From Geosiphon pyriformis (Eukaryota > Glomeromycota > Glomeromycetes > Archaeosporales > Geosiphonaceae), in assembly GCA_016748015.1 (NCBI GenBank), contig JAAOMT010000258.1, positions 221,008 through 285,007 on the forward strand: DNA of 64,000 bases. Direction: 5' to 3'. Below the pieces are notes generated by a model. The model saw only the letters and a list, made by a program, of their open reading frames with translations. It had not been told where the DNA came from and searched no databases. A program made the translations under genes and the position numbers. Below are positions 1 to 11,493 of the stretch, piece by piece; position 1 is the first letter of the stretch; each line of letters starts with the position of its first letter.

Positions 1-24
1 AATTTAAGATAAATTAATTATTAT

Positions 25-2289
25 TTTTTATTAAAGTTTTAATAAGTATGATCTAATTACTATTTAAAAATTAGGAACAAATTAAGTATTCCAGAACTAA
101 ATATGATTCATGTACTTTCTATATATAATCAGCTATTCAAGTCAGTTTAAACTATACTATATTGATATATTAAAAAAAACTTATCTAGAAATAACATTTT
201 TTGAATAACATCAAACAAAGTAATGCTACAAAGAACCAATTCAACCAGTTATTTAGCCATCTTTAAGGAATCAGTTTTAATACTAATAGACTTATGTTTC
301 TAAAGAGACATCAAATTAGAAAATGTTATATCATTTAGGCTAATTAAACATTCTAAATTACTAAACATATTAACATTTTCTATACAATACTTTTTTTTTA
401 AAAAAGCACTTTTTTCTTCAACTTAGCAACAACTTTGCTAAAAAAATCCATATGCACTAAAATCTTATTGATCTTAAAACTAAGTGAGTTACTAAAAACC
501 AAATCTTCATTAATAAATTGTTTAAATACTTTGACCAAAGAACCAATTAGTTTAACAATAAACTTAACTAAAACAGAAAGCTTGGCCAAATTAAACTTAA
601 AAGAAACCAACTGAAAGATTACTAAAAAATTACCAACAGCCACAGAAGGAGAAGTAGAAGCAACCAAAAAAAGAAATTCAGAAGAGTTTGAAAAAGCAGA
701 GACTTTAGCATAAGAAGTTCCATTTACAATATAAGATTTAAACATCTTAAAAATCTTGAAAGAGAAAAGTGAAAAAACTTTACAGTCTACAGCCAAATGG
801 CCCAAATTTTAACACCTAAAACAGCATTAACATCTAAAAGTTTTTCACCAAATATGGCACTTTTTCAATGTACTAGTCTTAACTACAGCAGAATTTAAAT
901 CAACTTAAGACTAAAGCAAACCAGAAACAACAACCAGAATTAGAAAAATGAGAAATGAAACAAGTTTGGCTACCAACTTAAAAAACCATATTACTGATTT
1001 CAAAAGTAGTACAGCCAGAAAAAAAATTGACCAACTTGGCCTTAAAACTATTATAAAACAAAATTGTTTCTCTCTGATTTATAAGGAGAAAGATCCATAT
1101 ACTATCTTTGTTTACCAAAATTAACCAGTAATTGAGAACAGAAGCAGTAGTATCTAAATCCTTAAAGTACACAACTATATATTGCCAAACACTAGCAGAC
1201 TTTAGCATAACACAAAACATCTTACCAAAAACACCAAAAGCTGACTTAATGTCAACAGCAAACACATCTAAAAGCATATCATGTAGTATAACAGCAGCAA
1301 AAAAAAAATCAGACTCAGAAACCACCAAAGACTTGGCAATTTTAAGAGTAACAAGACAAATAAAACTTGTAAGCTCAACCAAAAAAACAGCATCTAAAGA
1401 ACTCTGAAAAGCAAATTCTATATAAAAAAGTTTTATATTATCTTTTAATACCAACTTTGCACTCAAGAAATTATGTATAGACTGAAAAACAGCCTTAATA
1501 TAAGCCAATTTGATTTTGAAAGTAGTACCAGATACCAGAATAAAAACCATCTACCCAGTAAACTTTTAACAACTAGCAATGGTCTCTTAAGCATTATTAA
1601 TAGCAGTACTAAAAACCAAAAAAAAAGATAAATCAGTTTTTATTTGGTTAGCCCAATTCTTAAGAACAGATAATATTACAGGAAATAGTTATTTTGTTTC
1701 TAAAACCAGTAATGATCTGTTGGAAAACACCATATTTGGCAACACAACCAGTGATTAATTTTGGCCCATCTTAGATGATATGCCAGATAATGTTATAGAG
1801 ATTTCATCTAAGATTTCATTGGGAACCACAAAGTAATTTGGTATAATAATAGCAAAGATATATAACTGTCTCCACTTTTTTAAACTTTTGGTCTTTTTGA
1901 CTATTTTTTTTAAAAAAGTAATACTGGCAGCACTAGGTGTTGAAGTTATAAAAGAGAAAACCAACTTGTTTACTAATCTATTATTAAAAACTTTTGGGCT
2001 CTTAGTTGGGGTAGAGACAATACTAGGACTAATCCAAGTGTGTCTTTTTGAAAAAACTTTAACTGATAAAAAACCAGCCAAAGATGAGAAAGTTGTTTTA
2101 GTAATTATTAAAGACAGCTTTTTACAATTATTAGGTAAAAAAAAACTTTTAAAATATTTTGTTTAGTTGCTTCTACAACAGAAAAAGCTCCTTTGGCTAA
2201 AATTTTATTAAATATTTTAGAAAAGATATTAGGTACAGCCTTTTTACTTTTCGCTTTAGTCATGGTTATAAAATTAAAAAGACAAAAAG
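25..2289 (-). mobile_element. Gag-only non-LTR element, copy G1
   Basis: This is a 2.27-kb element on the minus strand. It starts right after the A-rich 3' end of LINE A and finishes in a short A-rich tail near position 25. It carries one gag-like reading frame and then, with almost no spacer, a 3' tail of the type found on the full-length LINEs (a block like GGCTGGTTACATGTA, then TTGTATTAGATAGT-like and CTCATTAAA-like blocks). No endonuclease, reverse transcriptase or RNase H lies between gag and tail. Two other copies (25307-27576 and 42464-44750) have the same organisation and nearly the same length, so this is a family structure and not a chance deletion. The copy is decayed. Confidence 0.75.
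157..2263 (-). pseudogene. Broken gag gene of element G1
   Basis: The start ATG at 2263 aligns with the start of the copy at 42483 (both begin Met-Thr, then a Lys-rich stretch and SVVEAT). The main readable pieces are at 2081-1755, 1550-978 and 805-398, separated by stops and frame changes. The 1550-978 piece matches the gag core (RRM-like fold expected), ending in a zinc-knuckle region near 810 where Cys/His remnants (HLAVDC) are visible. A Lys-rich, coiled-coil-like segment follows at 600-400. The stop equivalent to that of G3 is at 157-159. No intact protein can be made. Function by family: RNA-binding nucleocapsid-like protein of a LINE ribonucleoprotein. Confidence 0.7.
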
Positions 2290-5200
2290 TTTTTTTTTTA
2301 TTTATTTATTTATTAATGTTTAATGAGTGAGGCCCAAAAGCCACCTAGTCCAATACATCAAACTAAGCGATTTAAACTAGGTGCTAATCATGCACTTTTT
2401 ACATGTAACCAGCCACTCAGACCAATCAAAACAACACTATGAATCTATTAGAACAGAAACCACACCATTTATACCAGAAAAAAAGCAGCTATGTTTATGA
2501 AAACCAAAACAGACACCAACCGCCTCGGAAATCCCAAGCAATCTAATCATCCCAGCAGAAAACATGCATGACAAACCATGAGTCATAGAATACACAGAAC
2601 CATCAAGTGGAATTAAACCACCTTTTTCTATCAAAGCTCTATATTTAGCTCTAACCACTCAAATATCTAAGTGGTGAGCAGCACCCAATTCTTAAACAAA
2701 ATTAACAATAAACCTTTCTGCAACCTTGGTATCACCTAAAATAGACGAAGCTTCCTAAACCCAATCCCTGAACACAAAACTTTTGCTCATGGAAGTATAC
2801 AACACATCATCAGATATGCACAGAAAGAACACCTGTGAAACACGAGACAAACACAAGCCCACTCCAGAAACACTTTGCCACTTGGCCAGATAAGACTTAA
2901 GAATGCTCTTATGAGCATTAGAATCAAACATGCAAACAAAGGAATAGTCAAAACTTTCCACCTCACCACAATGCAGACACAAGACACTTGGGTAGATCTT
3001 ATTATACAGACGTTTTCACACAGCAACTAGGAGATGGCAGTAGAAAGTCTTTAAAAAATAAGAGTACAAACCAGCCATAGATTTACTGATAAAGCTAGCT
3101 GCCATATGGGAGTCAGGATGCCACACTGAAGCAGTGTGAAACCAGTTCACATTACCAAGCAAACTGTCATCAACAACATTAAAACCAGAACCAACCTCCC
3201 AGTGAGTCTGATTAATAGCCCTGAAAATCTCACAAGCAAAATGACGAACATTCTCAGACACTGCCTTCTCGGTAGCCATGATAAATCTCTCTCTAACCAA
3301 AACAGAAAGCACCAAAGAAGAGCTTACAGCTAGACCAGCCAACTTATCAGCATGCTCATTATCTACAACACCTAAATGTCCTTTTACCTTATGCCAAGAA
3401 ACAACAAGCTGCTTATCCCTAATTAAATTGACAATGCCACACTGTTCCATCCAACAGTGGTTGCAGAAATCTAGAGACACCAGAGCAGATTCAGCCACAC
3501 ATGCATCCAATGCAGCCTGACTGTTTGAATAAACCACCACAGAACTGTCAGGGGGAACACACTCTAATGCCAAAGCAATCACCTGCAGTTCCACCATAGT
3601 CAAAGATACCAATTCACCAACCTTAGCACCAATACTCATGTTCAGATTCGAGAAATAAGCAGCAGCACCACATTTCATTTCACGTGAACCCAAATCTCTC
3701 AATGATCTATCAGTGTAGACATTAACTACTTTCATATTCGCTGAAGAGAGACAATGGCTCAATTCGAAAACTGCACCCAAACTGCAAACATTCATATCCC
3801 ATGAATCTTCAATGTGTAAATCATCAGAAGTAGAAGATCAATCCAAAAAGTCACAAATCAAAGTAAACCAATGAGAGACAGGGCCCCTTGGATCAAGTCT
3901 CTTCCAATGACAAAAGCTTTTTCAATCAAAAATTAAACTCTTTTTGGTATATAACTGCTCAACAAAGGCGACCTCAAACTTTCTAAGAGACAAAGAGACA
4001 TCATAAAACAAAGAAGCACCTAGGACTGCAGATATTGGTGTCTCACCAGAAAATCAGAATGCAAAAACAGAGAGATTGCCAAGAGACATGCTACAGTCCA
4101 AAAAAATTCTAATGACTTCTGCCAAAAAATTATTGACCGGACTAACACACAACCTAATTGGATAACATAGAGGGTGAATAGGTGACCAACCCAAGACTTG
4201 AAGATCCAGAGATCTATGATTGAACAAATGACCAAGAATACCATCAGCATTTGAGAAACACAACACAGAAGCCATCTTGCATTCAGTTTGCAACTGCTCA
4301 AAAGATCTTAAACCATACAAAGAAAGATGATGAAGGGCCTCATTGGGAAAGTCTCTTAGAAGACCAGCTTTAAGCCTCAACCCCCTTCTGATCAATGTAT
4401 CCCACTTCATACACACATTTCTGGAGACAAAGCTGAACTGAGTCCTGTAATTGTTAATCAATTGTAATACAGCTGATACTAAATAAAGAAACTGCTTGTC
4501 CGAAATAGCTTTCTTGAGAACCAAATTAACAAAAAACTTGACATTCATGTGTGCCTTAGCCAAGCTCAGTTTGGACAACCCCTCAGATGACAAATAAATG
4601 CCAAGGTATTGATGAGACTCCTTTCTGTAAGCAATTGAAATCAGCAGACCACTAATTGACAATAAAGCATTACTAATCTTCTGATTGATAAGAATAGCTA
4701 CAGTTTTTTCATTATTGATAGAAATGTTGTTTATCCTGAAAAATTTACTCGCTGTGTTCAGGATATACTGAGTGGCAGTCTGACTGCTTCTCACCCAAAT
4801 AGTATCATCCATGAACACATTAGCAGCCAGAAAAAAAGTCAAACTGCCTTGGTTTTCTATTCTGTCAGTCTTAGCTACAAATTTAGTATCAATTCAGTAA
4901 CCACACAAACTTTCTTGTCTCTTGACCTTACACAAAAGAGGGTCGTAAAAAATCCTTCACAGTAAAGGAGAGAAAACCTCACACTGATCAAGACCATCAT
5001 GCACTTGGTAGTCATCCATTAGACCAAAATTAGTCATAACCCAGTTAACGTGGTCATTATGAATTAAACCAAAGCTCATGATCCTTCTCCAAAACATCTT
5101 TAACAACTGAACCAATGGCAAAAATAGGAGACTGAGCGATCGTTCTTTTAAGCACTGAAAAATTGTCCCCATGAAGTATGTTGAATAGACTGCATGCTGA

Positions 5201-5518
5201 AGAAATTCTGTCAGACAACAACTTAGAAAAAATCTTATGGGCAGTCTCAATTAAAGCAATTGGCTTAGTATTTGTTAAGACACTCTTCTATTCATAAGGC
5301 TTGGGAATCATTGACATCCAAGCTTCCTTCCAACAATAGGGAATTGACTCACATGCCAAACAAATGTTCAGAAGGTCCAGAAGCAAGCCTAACACAGAAC
5401 CATCACAATGTTTCTAAAGTTCATTTGAAATGCCAGACAAGCCAGCAGTTTTACCATCCAGCAAATTCTTAATTACACGTGTCAAGTCATCCAAACTGAT
5501 AGCATTCATCACACCTGA

Positions 5519-6506
5519 TGTTACCAAAAGTTTTTTGGTCTCTTTTTAGCTCTTGTATGTTCGTTGTAATGCTGTTAATTCATGACTATGGGAAGTGTTT
5601 GAACCTTTGATAACTGAATTTTTATCTTTAAATTATTTTTTATAATTTGAACTGCTGGGCTTATAAGTGAAATGGCCAATTCCGTGCCAGTTACTTTATA
5701 TAGTTACATTGTAGTAAACGTCAACTCTTTCCCAAGAATTGCTTGTCTGGAAGCTCACAAAAAATGTGTAGTTACTTTGCTGTAAAAGTCAATTCTTTTA
5801 TAGGAATCTCATCTGTAGGCTACCCTAATAATTGCAATAAGAAAAAAAAATAAAAATAAAAAAAATGTAAAAAAAATAGAATTTTATCAAGGGAAACGTT
5901 TTTCTATTCAGGCCTGAAGTCACTAACAGTTTACTGAAATTGGTAGCTAATCAATTTCAAAATGTTAGTTGGGTTTTGGGAGTTTTTCCAAGTACAATAA
6001 TTAAAGAATTTGGTTTTTTTTCGAATTATTTGATATTTATTTCTTTTTGTGTGTATAAAAATGGTTTTAAGAGATAAATCTAAAGTAAGATACATTTTCT
6101 CGAAGAGAGAAGCTCTTCTTTTATACAACTTGTTGTAGTACTAGTCTGTGAACTTGAACTATTTTCTTTACTATGATTTTGATGAACTAAAGGTATATTT
6201 CGGCGAACTTACAAGTTATTTCTGCAAACTATTAGATTTTTCGACAAACTATCAATTATTTTGGCAAATTTCTACAAATTTTGGCAAACTTTTGAATGTT
6301 ACATAGTTCGGTGTATTGCATGATTGATCATCACAATTAGGTTATATTTGTGTCATGTATAAATTGGGTTATTAATTAAATGATAATTTCGGAGATTTTT
6401 GCTAATGTAATAAGTGATAATTTGAATGATAATATATGCTAATTAATGATAGGAATTATAAAGATAATTTCATGCTAAATAATATCTCTAATTTTGTCTG
6501 GTAACA
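5519..6506. mobile_element. Solo LTR-like insertion inside LINE A RT
   Basis: This 988-bp segment interrupts the LINE A RT frame, which continues on both sides. Its ends are perfect 8-bp inverted repeats, TGTTACCA at the left and TGGTAACA at the right, the TG...CA form of an LTR. Flanking bases CCTGA and CCGAA could be an imperfect 5-bp target duplication. No coding capacity is seen. A tract with exact 20-bp period lies at 6181-6300 (units contain GGCAAACT-like cores). A non-autonomous DNA transposon with short terminal inverted repeats is the main alternative. Confidence 0.6.
6181..6300. repeat. Six-unit tandem repeat, 20-bp period
   Basis: Units start at 6181, 6201, 6221, 6241, 6261 and 6281, each opening with a variant of NNGGCAAACT (for example TCTGCAAACT, TCGACAAACT, TTGGCAAACT). 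The spacing is exactly 20 bp although the unit sequence has diverged. The tract lies inside the LTR-like insertion. A role as a U3 protein-binding array is possible but is inference. Confidence 0.6.
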
Positions 6507-8000
6507 CCGAAAAAGCATTATTATCAACATAATTCAATAGCAGGTATTGACACTGCCACAAATCAGGAACACTTTTCAGTATGGCTCTCTTCCTTGTCCA
6601 GCCCTCCATTATACTATCAATCTTATTTTTAACTTCTACTGGGTCCAAAATCAAGCCACTATTAGAGACTAAATGATTTAACACCACTTTGCGGAATGGG
6701 CATTCCAAAACACTACAGATTGTGTGGCCTTTGTTGACTACAAAACTCTCTATCCTTCTCTCAATAGCTGATCTAATGCCTGACTCTTTAGCTTGCAAAA
6801 ACTCAGCAAGCTTAGAGGCACAATAATACCTCTTCATGCCACAAAGAGCAGAACAGACACAATTGAAACTTGCACCAGAACTCACAAGATCACAAACAAC
6901 AGAAGCTTTGTCACTATCTATAGAAACTCAGCATTTTAATAAAAACTCAAATCTGCTGAAGTCTGCCTCACAAGAAGCCTTGACAATTTTTAACACCAAA
7001 ACCTTCAAGTTATGCAACTTAAAAGACTTTTTGGTAAACACCCCATCATAATCCTTAAACCATTTCTTCTTGAAAGCACTATTAGCTGAAAAAACTATCA
7101 CTTTGTGAACAGTATCCCACATAGCATCCAAATCAGAGAACTTCTTGGCAGCCTCAAATTTGTCCAAAAACATGGCAGCATTGGCTGCAGTAGCATCTTT
7201 AAACTCACCCCATTTTATTACATCCACACTTTTGACATCAAACTTCCAATAATCTTTATTTGCCTGCTTGCATATTGAACTTAAATAGACATTAAGCAAA
7301 CCACCCAAACCCACGGAAGCAGATAGAGCTTTGTGGTCAGTATCAAAATATTTCTTGACATCGGCCACACTACTATCTGTCACAGCATTGACCAAACTCG
7401 AAAAAATGAGAACGTAGTTGAAAGCTTTAGTAACACTATGGGAATTGGTCCATGTAAGTGTTTTAACAAATAAACTTCCCCCCAGAGAATCAACTAAACC
7501 CAAATCAAAGCATTTCTTGAAGCTAACACACTTTCAGGACCCATCTTCATTAAAATCACCACCTAAAATAACAAAGGAAGACTCGTTTACTGCCTTTGCA
7601 ATAAGAGAGTTGATTTCACCAGCCTGAGAAAACCGAACCACTAACAATATACCAGCATAGAGTCCCAAAATTGACACAGAAAAATTATTCTTGAAGAGTA
7701 ATTTGAGAGAAAGAAGATAACCAGGAACCTCGGAAACCTTACATATATGTCTCACCAAAGAAATGTTCATGATAATCACAACACCAGAACCCAAATAACC
7801 AGAGTTCAAACCAGAGGTGAAAACCTGAACACCATCAAATTTATTCATGATCTATGGGCAGATCTTGCTTCTCAACTTAGTTTCAGTAACAACAGAAATC
7901 AAATTGTTTATCTCTTTATGCCAACATATTACATCATCTTGTTTTGCAGAATTATTCATACCCTTAACATTGCATGTGGCAATCTTCCAAACTAGACTGG

Positions 8001-9890
8001 TCATTGAGAAAAAGATTTGGGAGATGTACTGCCAGCCAAAATTGAACCATCAAATCTCGCTATAAGACTTAGAACTGAGACAGAAAGTCCTTCCAACATG
8101 CTTTTCAATCTTTTTACTTCAGTAGAAGCAGAAGAGTTCAAAGTTGTAACAGTCTCACCATTAGTGGCCTTACCCAAACCCTTTCCCATCACTACATCAC
8201 CCACTTGATCCTATGATGGGGGGGTTACTAGTAGCTGACATCCAAGGCTAGGCTAGAAAACTGCCAGCATGAATGAGTTCAACCTCTTAGCCAACTCATC
8301 AATTTGTCCCACAAGGCTGGCAAGACTGCTTTCCAAAACAGCAAACCTTTTCTCAATATCACTTGTATCATGGATAGTAGGCTTCATCTCCGAAGAGAAG
8401 CCAGGATTGACCAATACTTTTCGCACAAAGAAAGGAGGAAAAACATTTCCGCCAGTAATTTTTGCCCAAGAAACTCCACTAAAAATGACAAAACGAATGA
8501 TCAGAGCTAAACGCTTGGCATAGTTGGTTGCCAGCCTGCTTTTATCCAAATCTGAGAAGGGTCTGCAAGGATGCTTCCCAAAGGAGATATTCTCACCCAC
8601 AGCACAGCCCAAAAATGTATGACCCAATTTTCCACACTTAGCACATTTAGAAAAACCCAAAAGAGACCAACACATATTCACATCCCTTAAAACTGGAGTA
8701 GTTCCCATGACAGCATTTAAGGAATCAGCCAAATCAAAACAAACAACAACACATCTGGTCTGAGCATACATAACAGAATAACAATCTATTGCACATGTTT
8801 TTTCACCCACAGAGCCAATATAATCTCAGATATTATGTGCAGTTGTTCTCATTGGCAGAGTATAAAGCAAAGCCCTATGTTGATCTCTCGAGTCCCATGA
8901 TTCCTTGTCTTAATTGGTCCTGGCCACACACACAGCATCCTTCCCAATCAGAATAGACCAGCAGGCTGCAACTAAATCAGCCTATTCACTCTTACTAAAT
9001 TCAATAACAGCCTTTTGCCACAAACCCATTAACTGCATTTTAATTGATACCACTACACCAAAACTAGATAGTGCAGTGCACACAGCCTCAGTTGAGGTTC
9101 CAACAGGAATTTTCTTTAATATCACAGCCCAATCTGAACACCCAAATGATTTTTTGAGATTGGTATTCACTAGAATCTTCACATCAGCAGCCAATTTAGT
9201 AGCTTTCATTAAACTCAATTTAGAAATGAACATTGCTCTGATGATCCCAGCAAATTTTGAGGGGGTAGAGACCCCCCCCCCCAAAACTATTGATCTTTGA
9301 AAACAAATTTCTGACCACTAAAAGCTTTTCACAAGAAGATTTCCCAACTACTATGTCCAACCCAATATCTAACACAAAAAATTTCCAAACAGAAACATTG
9401 ACCAGATTCTTTGTAGGTGGTAGAAGCACTAGAAGGACATCCAAAAGAACATCATCATCATTATTGCTTGGTGAGAAGTCAATCTTTCCCAATGATTTAT
9501 CCAATGCCTTCTTGGTTTTGACTTTTGAGCCTGTAGATGTTTGATCATGATTTCCCCCAGCAAGAGCACTACTTTCATCATAATCAAAACTGGTTTCCTC
9601 AACCAGACACTCCTTTTTCATATCAATACTCTTAGACTCAGTGGTGTCACCAGTCTCTGAACTCTATGAGCAATTACCTTAGACACTAAGACCAACATTT
9701 CCACCACCAGAACCATTTTCTAAAATGCTGTCTCTCTTTTTTTTTTCTCGGGAGAACAGGTCTAAAACCATCACTAGAACCAGAAACTTTGGCAGTCTTC
9801 TTCATGACAACAATACTGCAGCCAACAGTGGCTTCGTAGTTAAGAATAAAGGGTTTAGATTTATCATACTCAATTGTAAAAAACTTCTTT
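8001..9890 (-). pseudogene. LINE A ORF1 (gag, CCHC zinc knuckle)
   Basis: The reading frame runs from about 9890 (a candidate Met at 9805) to a stop at 8001, with frame breaks. It has an acidic/Lys-rich N-terminus, then an RRM-like gag core (9284-8982) with GLWQKAVIEF, and a CCHC knuckle CAKCGKLGHTFLGC near 8640. Two heptad-rich segments follow: one ends at 8270 (DIEKRFAVLESSLASLVGQI) and one lies at 8200-8010. The arrangement matches ORF1 of LINE B. By family it is an RNA-binding chaperone that coats the element RNA. A run of Cs near 9275 and in-frame stops break it. Confidence 0.75.
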
Positions 9891-9940
9891 CAAAAAACTT
9901 TTGACTCTTTTTTAGGAATTTGGGACAAAGGAGAGAAAGA

Positions 9941-9942
<2 letters not shown>

Positions 9943-9971
<29 letters not shown>
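9943..9971. repeat. T29 homopolymer at the LINE A 5' junction
   Basis: A run of 29 Ts (A29 on the element strand) lies directly upstream of the LINE A 5' end. It is most simply the A-tail of an earlier element on the same strand into which LINE A inserted. Confidence 0.8.
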
Positions 9972-9975
<4 letters not shown>

Positions 9976-10189
9976 AATTATAAAATTATTATTAATAATA
10001 TAAAAAATAAATTTTTAAAAAAATAATTGGTTTTTATTATTTTATATTTTTAAAATACAAAAAATTTTATTAATTTATATTATTACTAATTTTAAAATAA
10101 AATTAATTTTTTTTAAAAAAATTATTTTTTGTTTTTAAATAATATTATATTGAATTTTAATATTATTTTTTTGTTAATATTTTAATAAA
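9972..10189. other. AT-only stretch, no feature recognised
   Basis: About 220 bp of almost pure A/T between the A29 run and the recognisable 3' tail of LINE F. It may be an extended or slipped tail or eroded element DNA. No gene or repeat unit is visible. Confidence 0.5.
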
Positions 10190-11300
10190 TTATTAAATAT
10201 TTTTTATTATTAATATAAAAAAGTAAAATTTAAATACTATCTAATATAATATATTAAATTAAGTAATTTAAACTAAATGTGAATTATGTATTTATTATAT
10301 GTAATTAGCCACTTAAGCTAATTAAGACAATATTAAATTTTTTTATAAATAAAAATATTATTATGGTTGAGACCTATACTTCTTATTAATTATCATATGT
10401 ATTAGCCACTGATGTCATATGATTAGCCACACTATTTTTAGAAAGTGATTATTGACCTAATCAATGACTACTTTTAATAGCTATATAAGTGATGAATCTC
10501 TTAACTGTAGAAAAGCATGTAATAACAAGCATCTGAATAATCAAGAATAAATAAAATAACAATTTTCATCTCAATTCTTCTTTTATCGCTAATTTTTTTT
10601 CCCTACCTTTAAGTATCTAAACATCTTAAAGATAAAAGATTACTTGATGGCCTTTTCTTGATGTATATAATTGTAGCATTTGAAGATTATTTGAATAAAT
10701 GTGACTGAAAAGCACAAGTTGATACCTGATATTGAATTCTAAGAGCACTGACATGAGATATAGAATTATACCAGTGGTGATCAATTGTTGACAGTACAGA
10801 CTATCCTTCTACTTTCAGATTCCTCAGTTACCTTTGAAAAGAATAGCAACTGAGATATTTTATGAGACTGATCTTACACATTGAATCCATACTCATTCAA
10901 TTCGCTCTTTAAAGTTGAATTCCTCTTTGATTATTTCCATCACTCTACAATCCTGTTCTCTTTTGCTATTCATTAGCTTGTTACTCCAACCTGTAACAAT
11001 ATTATTGTTAATATTAAAAATAAACAAATACAAAATCAAAACTAATATTCAAAATTTTAACAATACTAAATAATTTGACTATTTTTTTTAACAACACAAT
11101 TAGAAAACTATCAACAAAGAAAAACATCAAGTCATTTAATAAACCCAATTTTTCTATAATTACATAATGTTTGGAATAAACAAGCCAAATTTTATGTCTG
11201 TATATCAAGTTTAAATTATACACAAAATTTACAATCTTATTAATAATAACTTTAAAATTTTTAAAAACAAAAAAAGATTCTAAATACTAATTTCTAAAAA
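10190..11300 (-). mobile_element. LINE F, 3' fragment split by a solo LTR
   Basis: Minus-strand remnant. The C-terminal part of ORF2 is at 11223-11014 (IWLVYSKHYVIIEKLG matches the LINE B C-terminus EVWLVRAKHCACIEKS), and the LINE 3' tail is at about 10345-10195 (conserved TAATTAGCCACTTAAGC region). The two parts are separated by an LTR at 10364-10999. Heavy AT erosion marks it as older than LINE A and LINE B. Confidence 0.7.
10364..10999 (+). mobile_element. Solo LTR with target-site duplication
   Basis: A 636-bp insert in LINE F that begins TGGTTGAGACC and ends CTGTAACAA. TATTA flanks it on both sides (10359-10363 and 11000-11004), a 5-bp target duplication. A TATATAAG box (about 10483) and AATAAA signals (about 10546) on the plus strand fit LTR promoter and polyadenylation sites and give the orientation. 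The base composition is closer to the host island than to the eroded LINE around it, so it is the younger insertion. No coding sequence is seen. Confidence 0.65.
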
Positions 11301-11493
11301 CAAAACATTTATTTAAAATAATATATATTATAATATTAAATAAATACAATAACAACAATTAAAACACACAAAACAAAGATCTGTACAAACCAAGAAAAAT
11401 TTTTCTCACAACAGCTTAAAAATTTAACAAAACTTTATAAAAATTTGTTACTTCTTTCTCTCTTACTTCCAAAAAATCCCAAAAAACATTTTT

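Larger units (their letters stand above)
2437..7998 (-). pseudogene. LINE A ORF2 (endonuclease, RT, RNase H), interrupted
   Basis: ORF2 starts right after ORF1. The APE-type endonuclease shows TCNVKGMN, TETKL, GGDFNED and DTDHKALSA (7995-7300). The RT is cut at about 6506 by a solo LTR and resumes at 5518. Its palm motif is VFMDDTIWV near 4810, so the catalytic Asp pair is intact. RNase H (3795-3330) shows YTDRSL, ELQVIALALE, YSNSQAAL and GHLGVVDNEHAD; the third motif has Asn where Asp is usual. A C-terminal CLHCGE...H segment (about 2990) is probably zinc-binding and is shared with the other copies. The last piece ends at 2437. Several stops and frameshifts add to the LTR insertion, so it is a pseudogene. 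Confidence 0.85.
2290..9942 (-). mobile_element. LINE A, near full-length non-LTR retrotransposon
   Basis: This is a 7.65-kb minus-strand element, of which about 1 kb is a later LTR insertion (5519-6506). Its 5' end is set by similarity to LINE B (both begin CTTCTTTCTCTC). Its 3' end is an A-rich/TAAA-repeat tail (2290-2314). The order is ORF1 gag with a CCHC knuckle, ORF2 with APE endonuclease, RT, RNase H and a C-terminal Cys/His motif, then a 130-bp 3' UTR. RNase H plus APE endonuclease places it in the I/R1/Tad group of LINEs; the exact clade is not settled. It is one of the least AT-eroded copies, but stops, frameshifts and the LTR insertion make it inactive. Confidence 0.85.

Noticed and set aside
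1132-2166. Plus-strand frames at 1132-1407 and 1888-2166
   Set aside because: Shadows of the minus-strand gag of element G1, which aligns with G3.
2285-2320. Telomeric location of the head-to-tail rows
   Set aside because: No TTAGGG-type repeat arrays are visible and intact host genes lie on the inner side of both tracts, so only the arrangement recalls telomeric LINEs.
6181-6300. CRISPR-like array
   Set aside because: The units are 20 bp in total with no conserved repeat/spacer alternation; it is a degenerate tandem repeat in an LTR-like insert of a eukaryotic genome.
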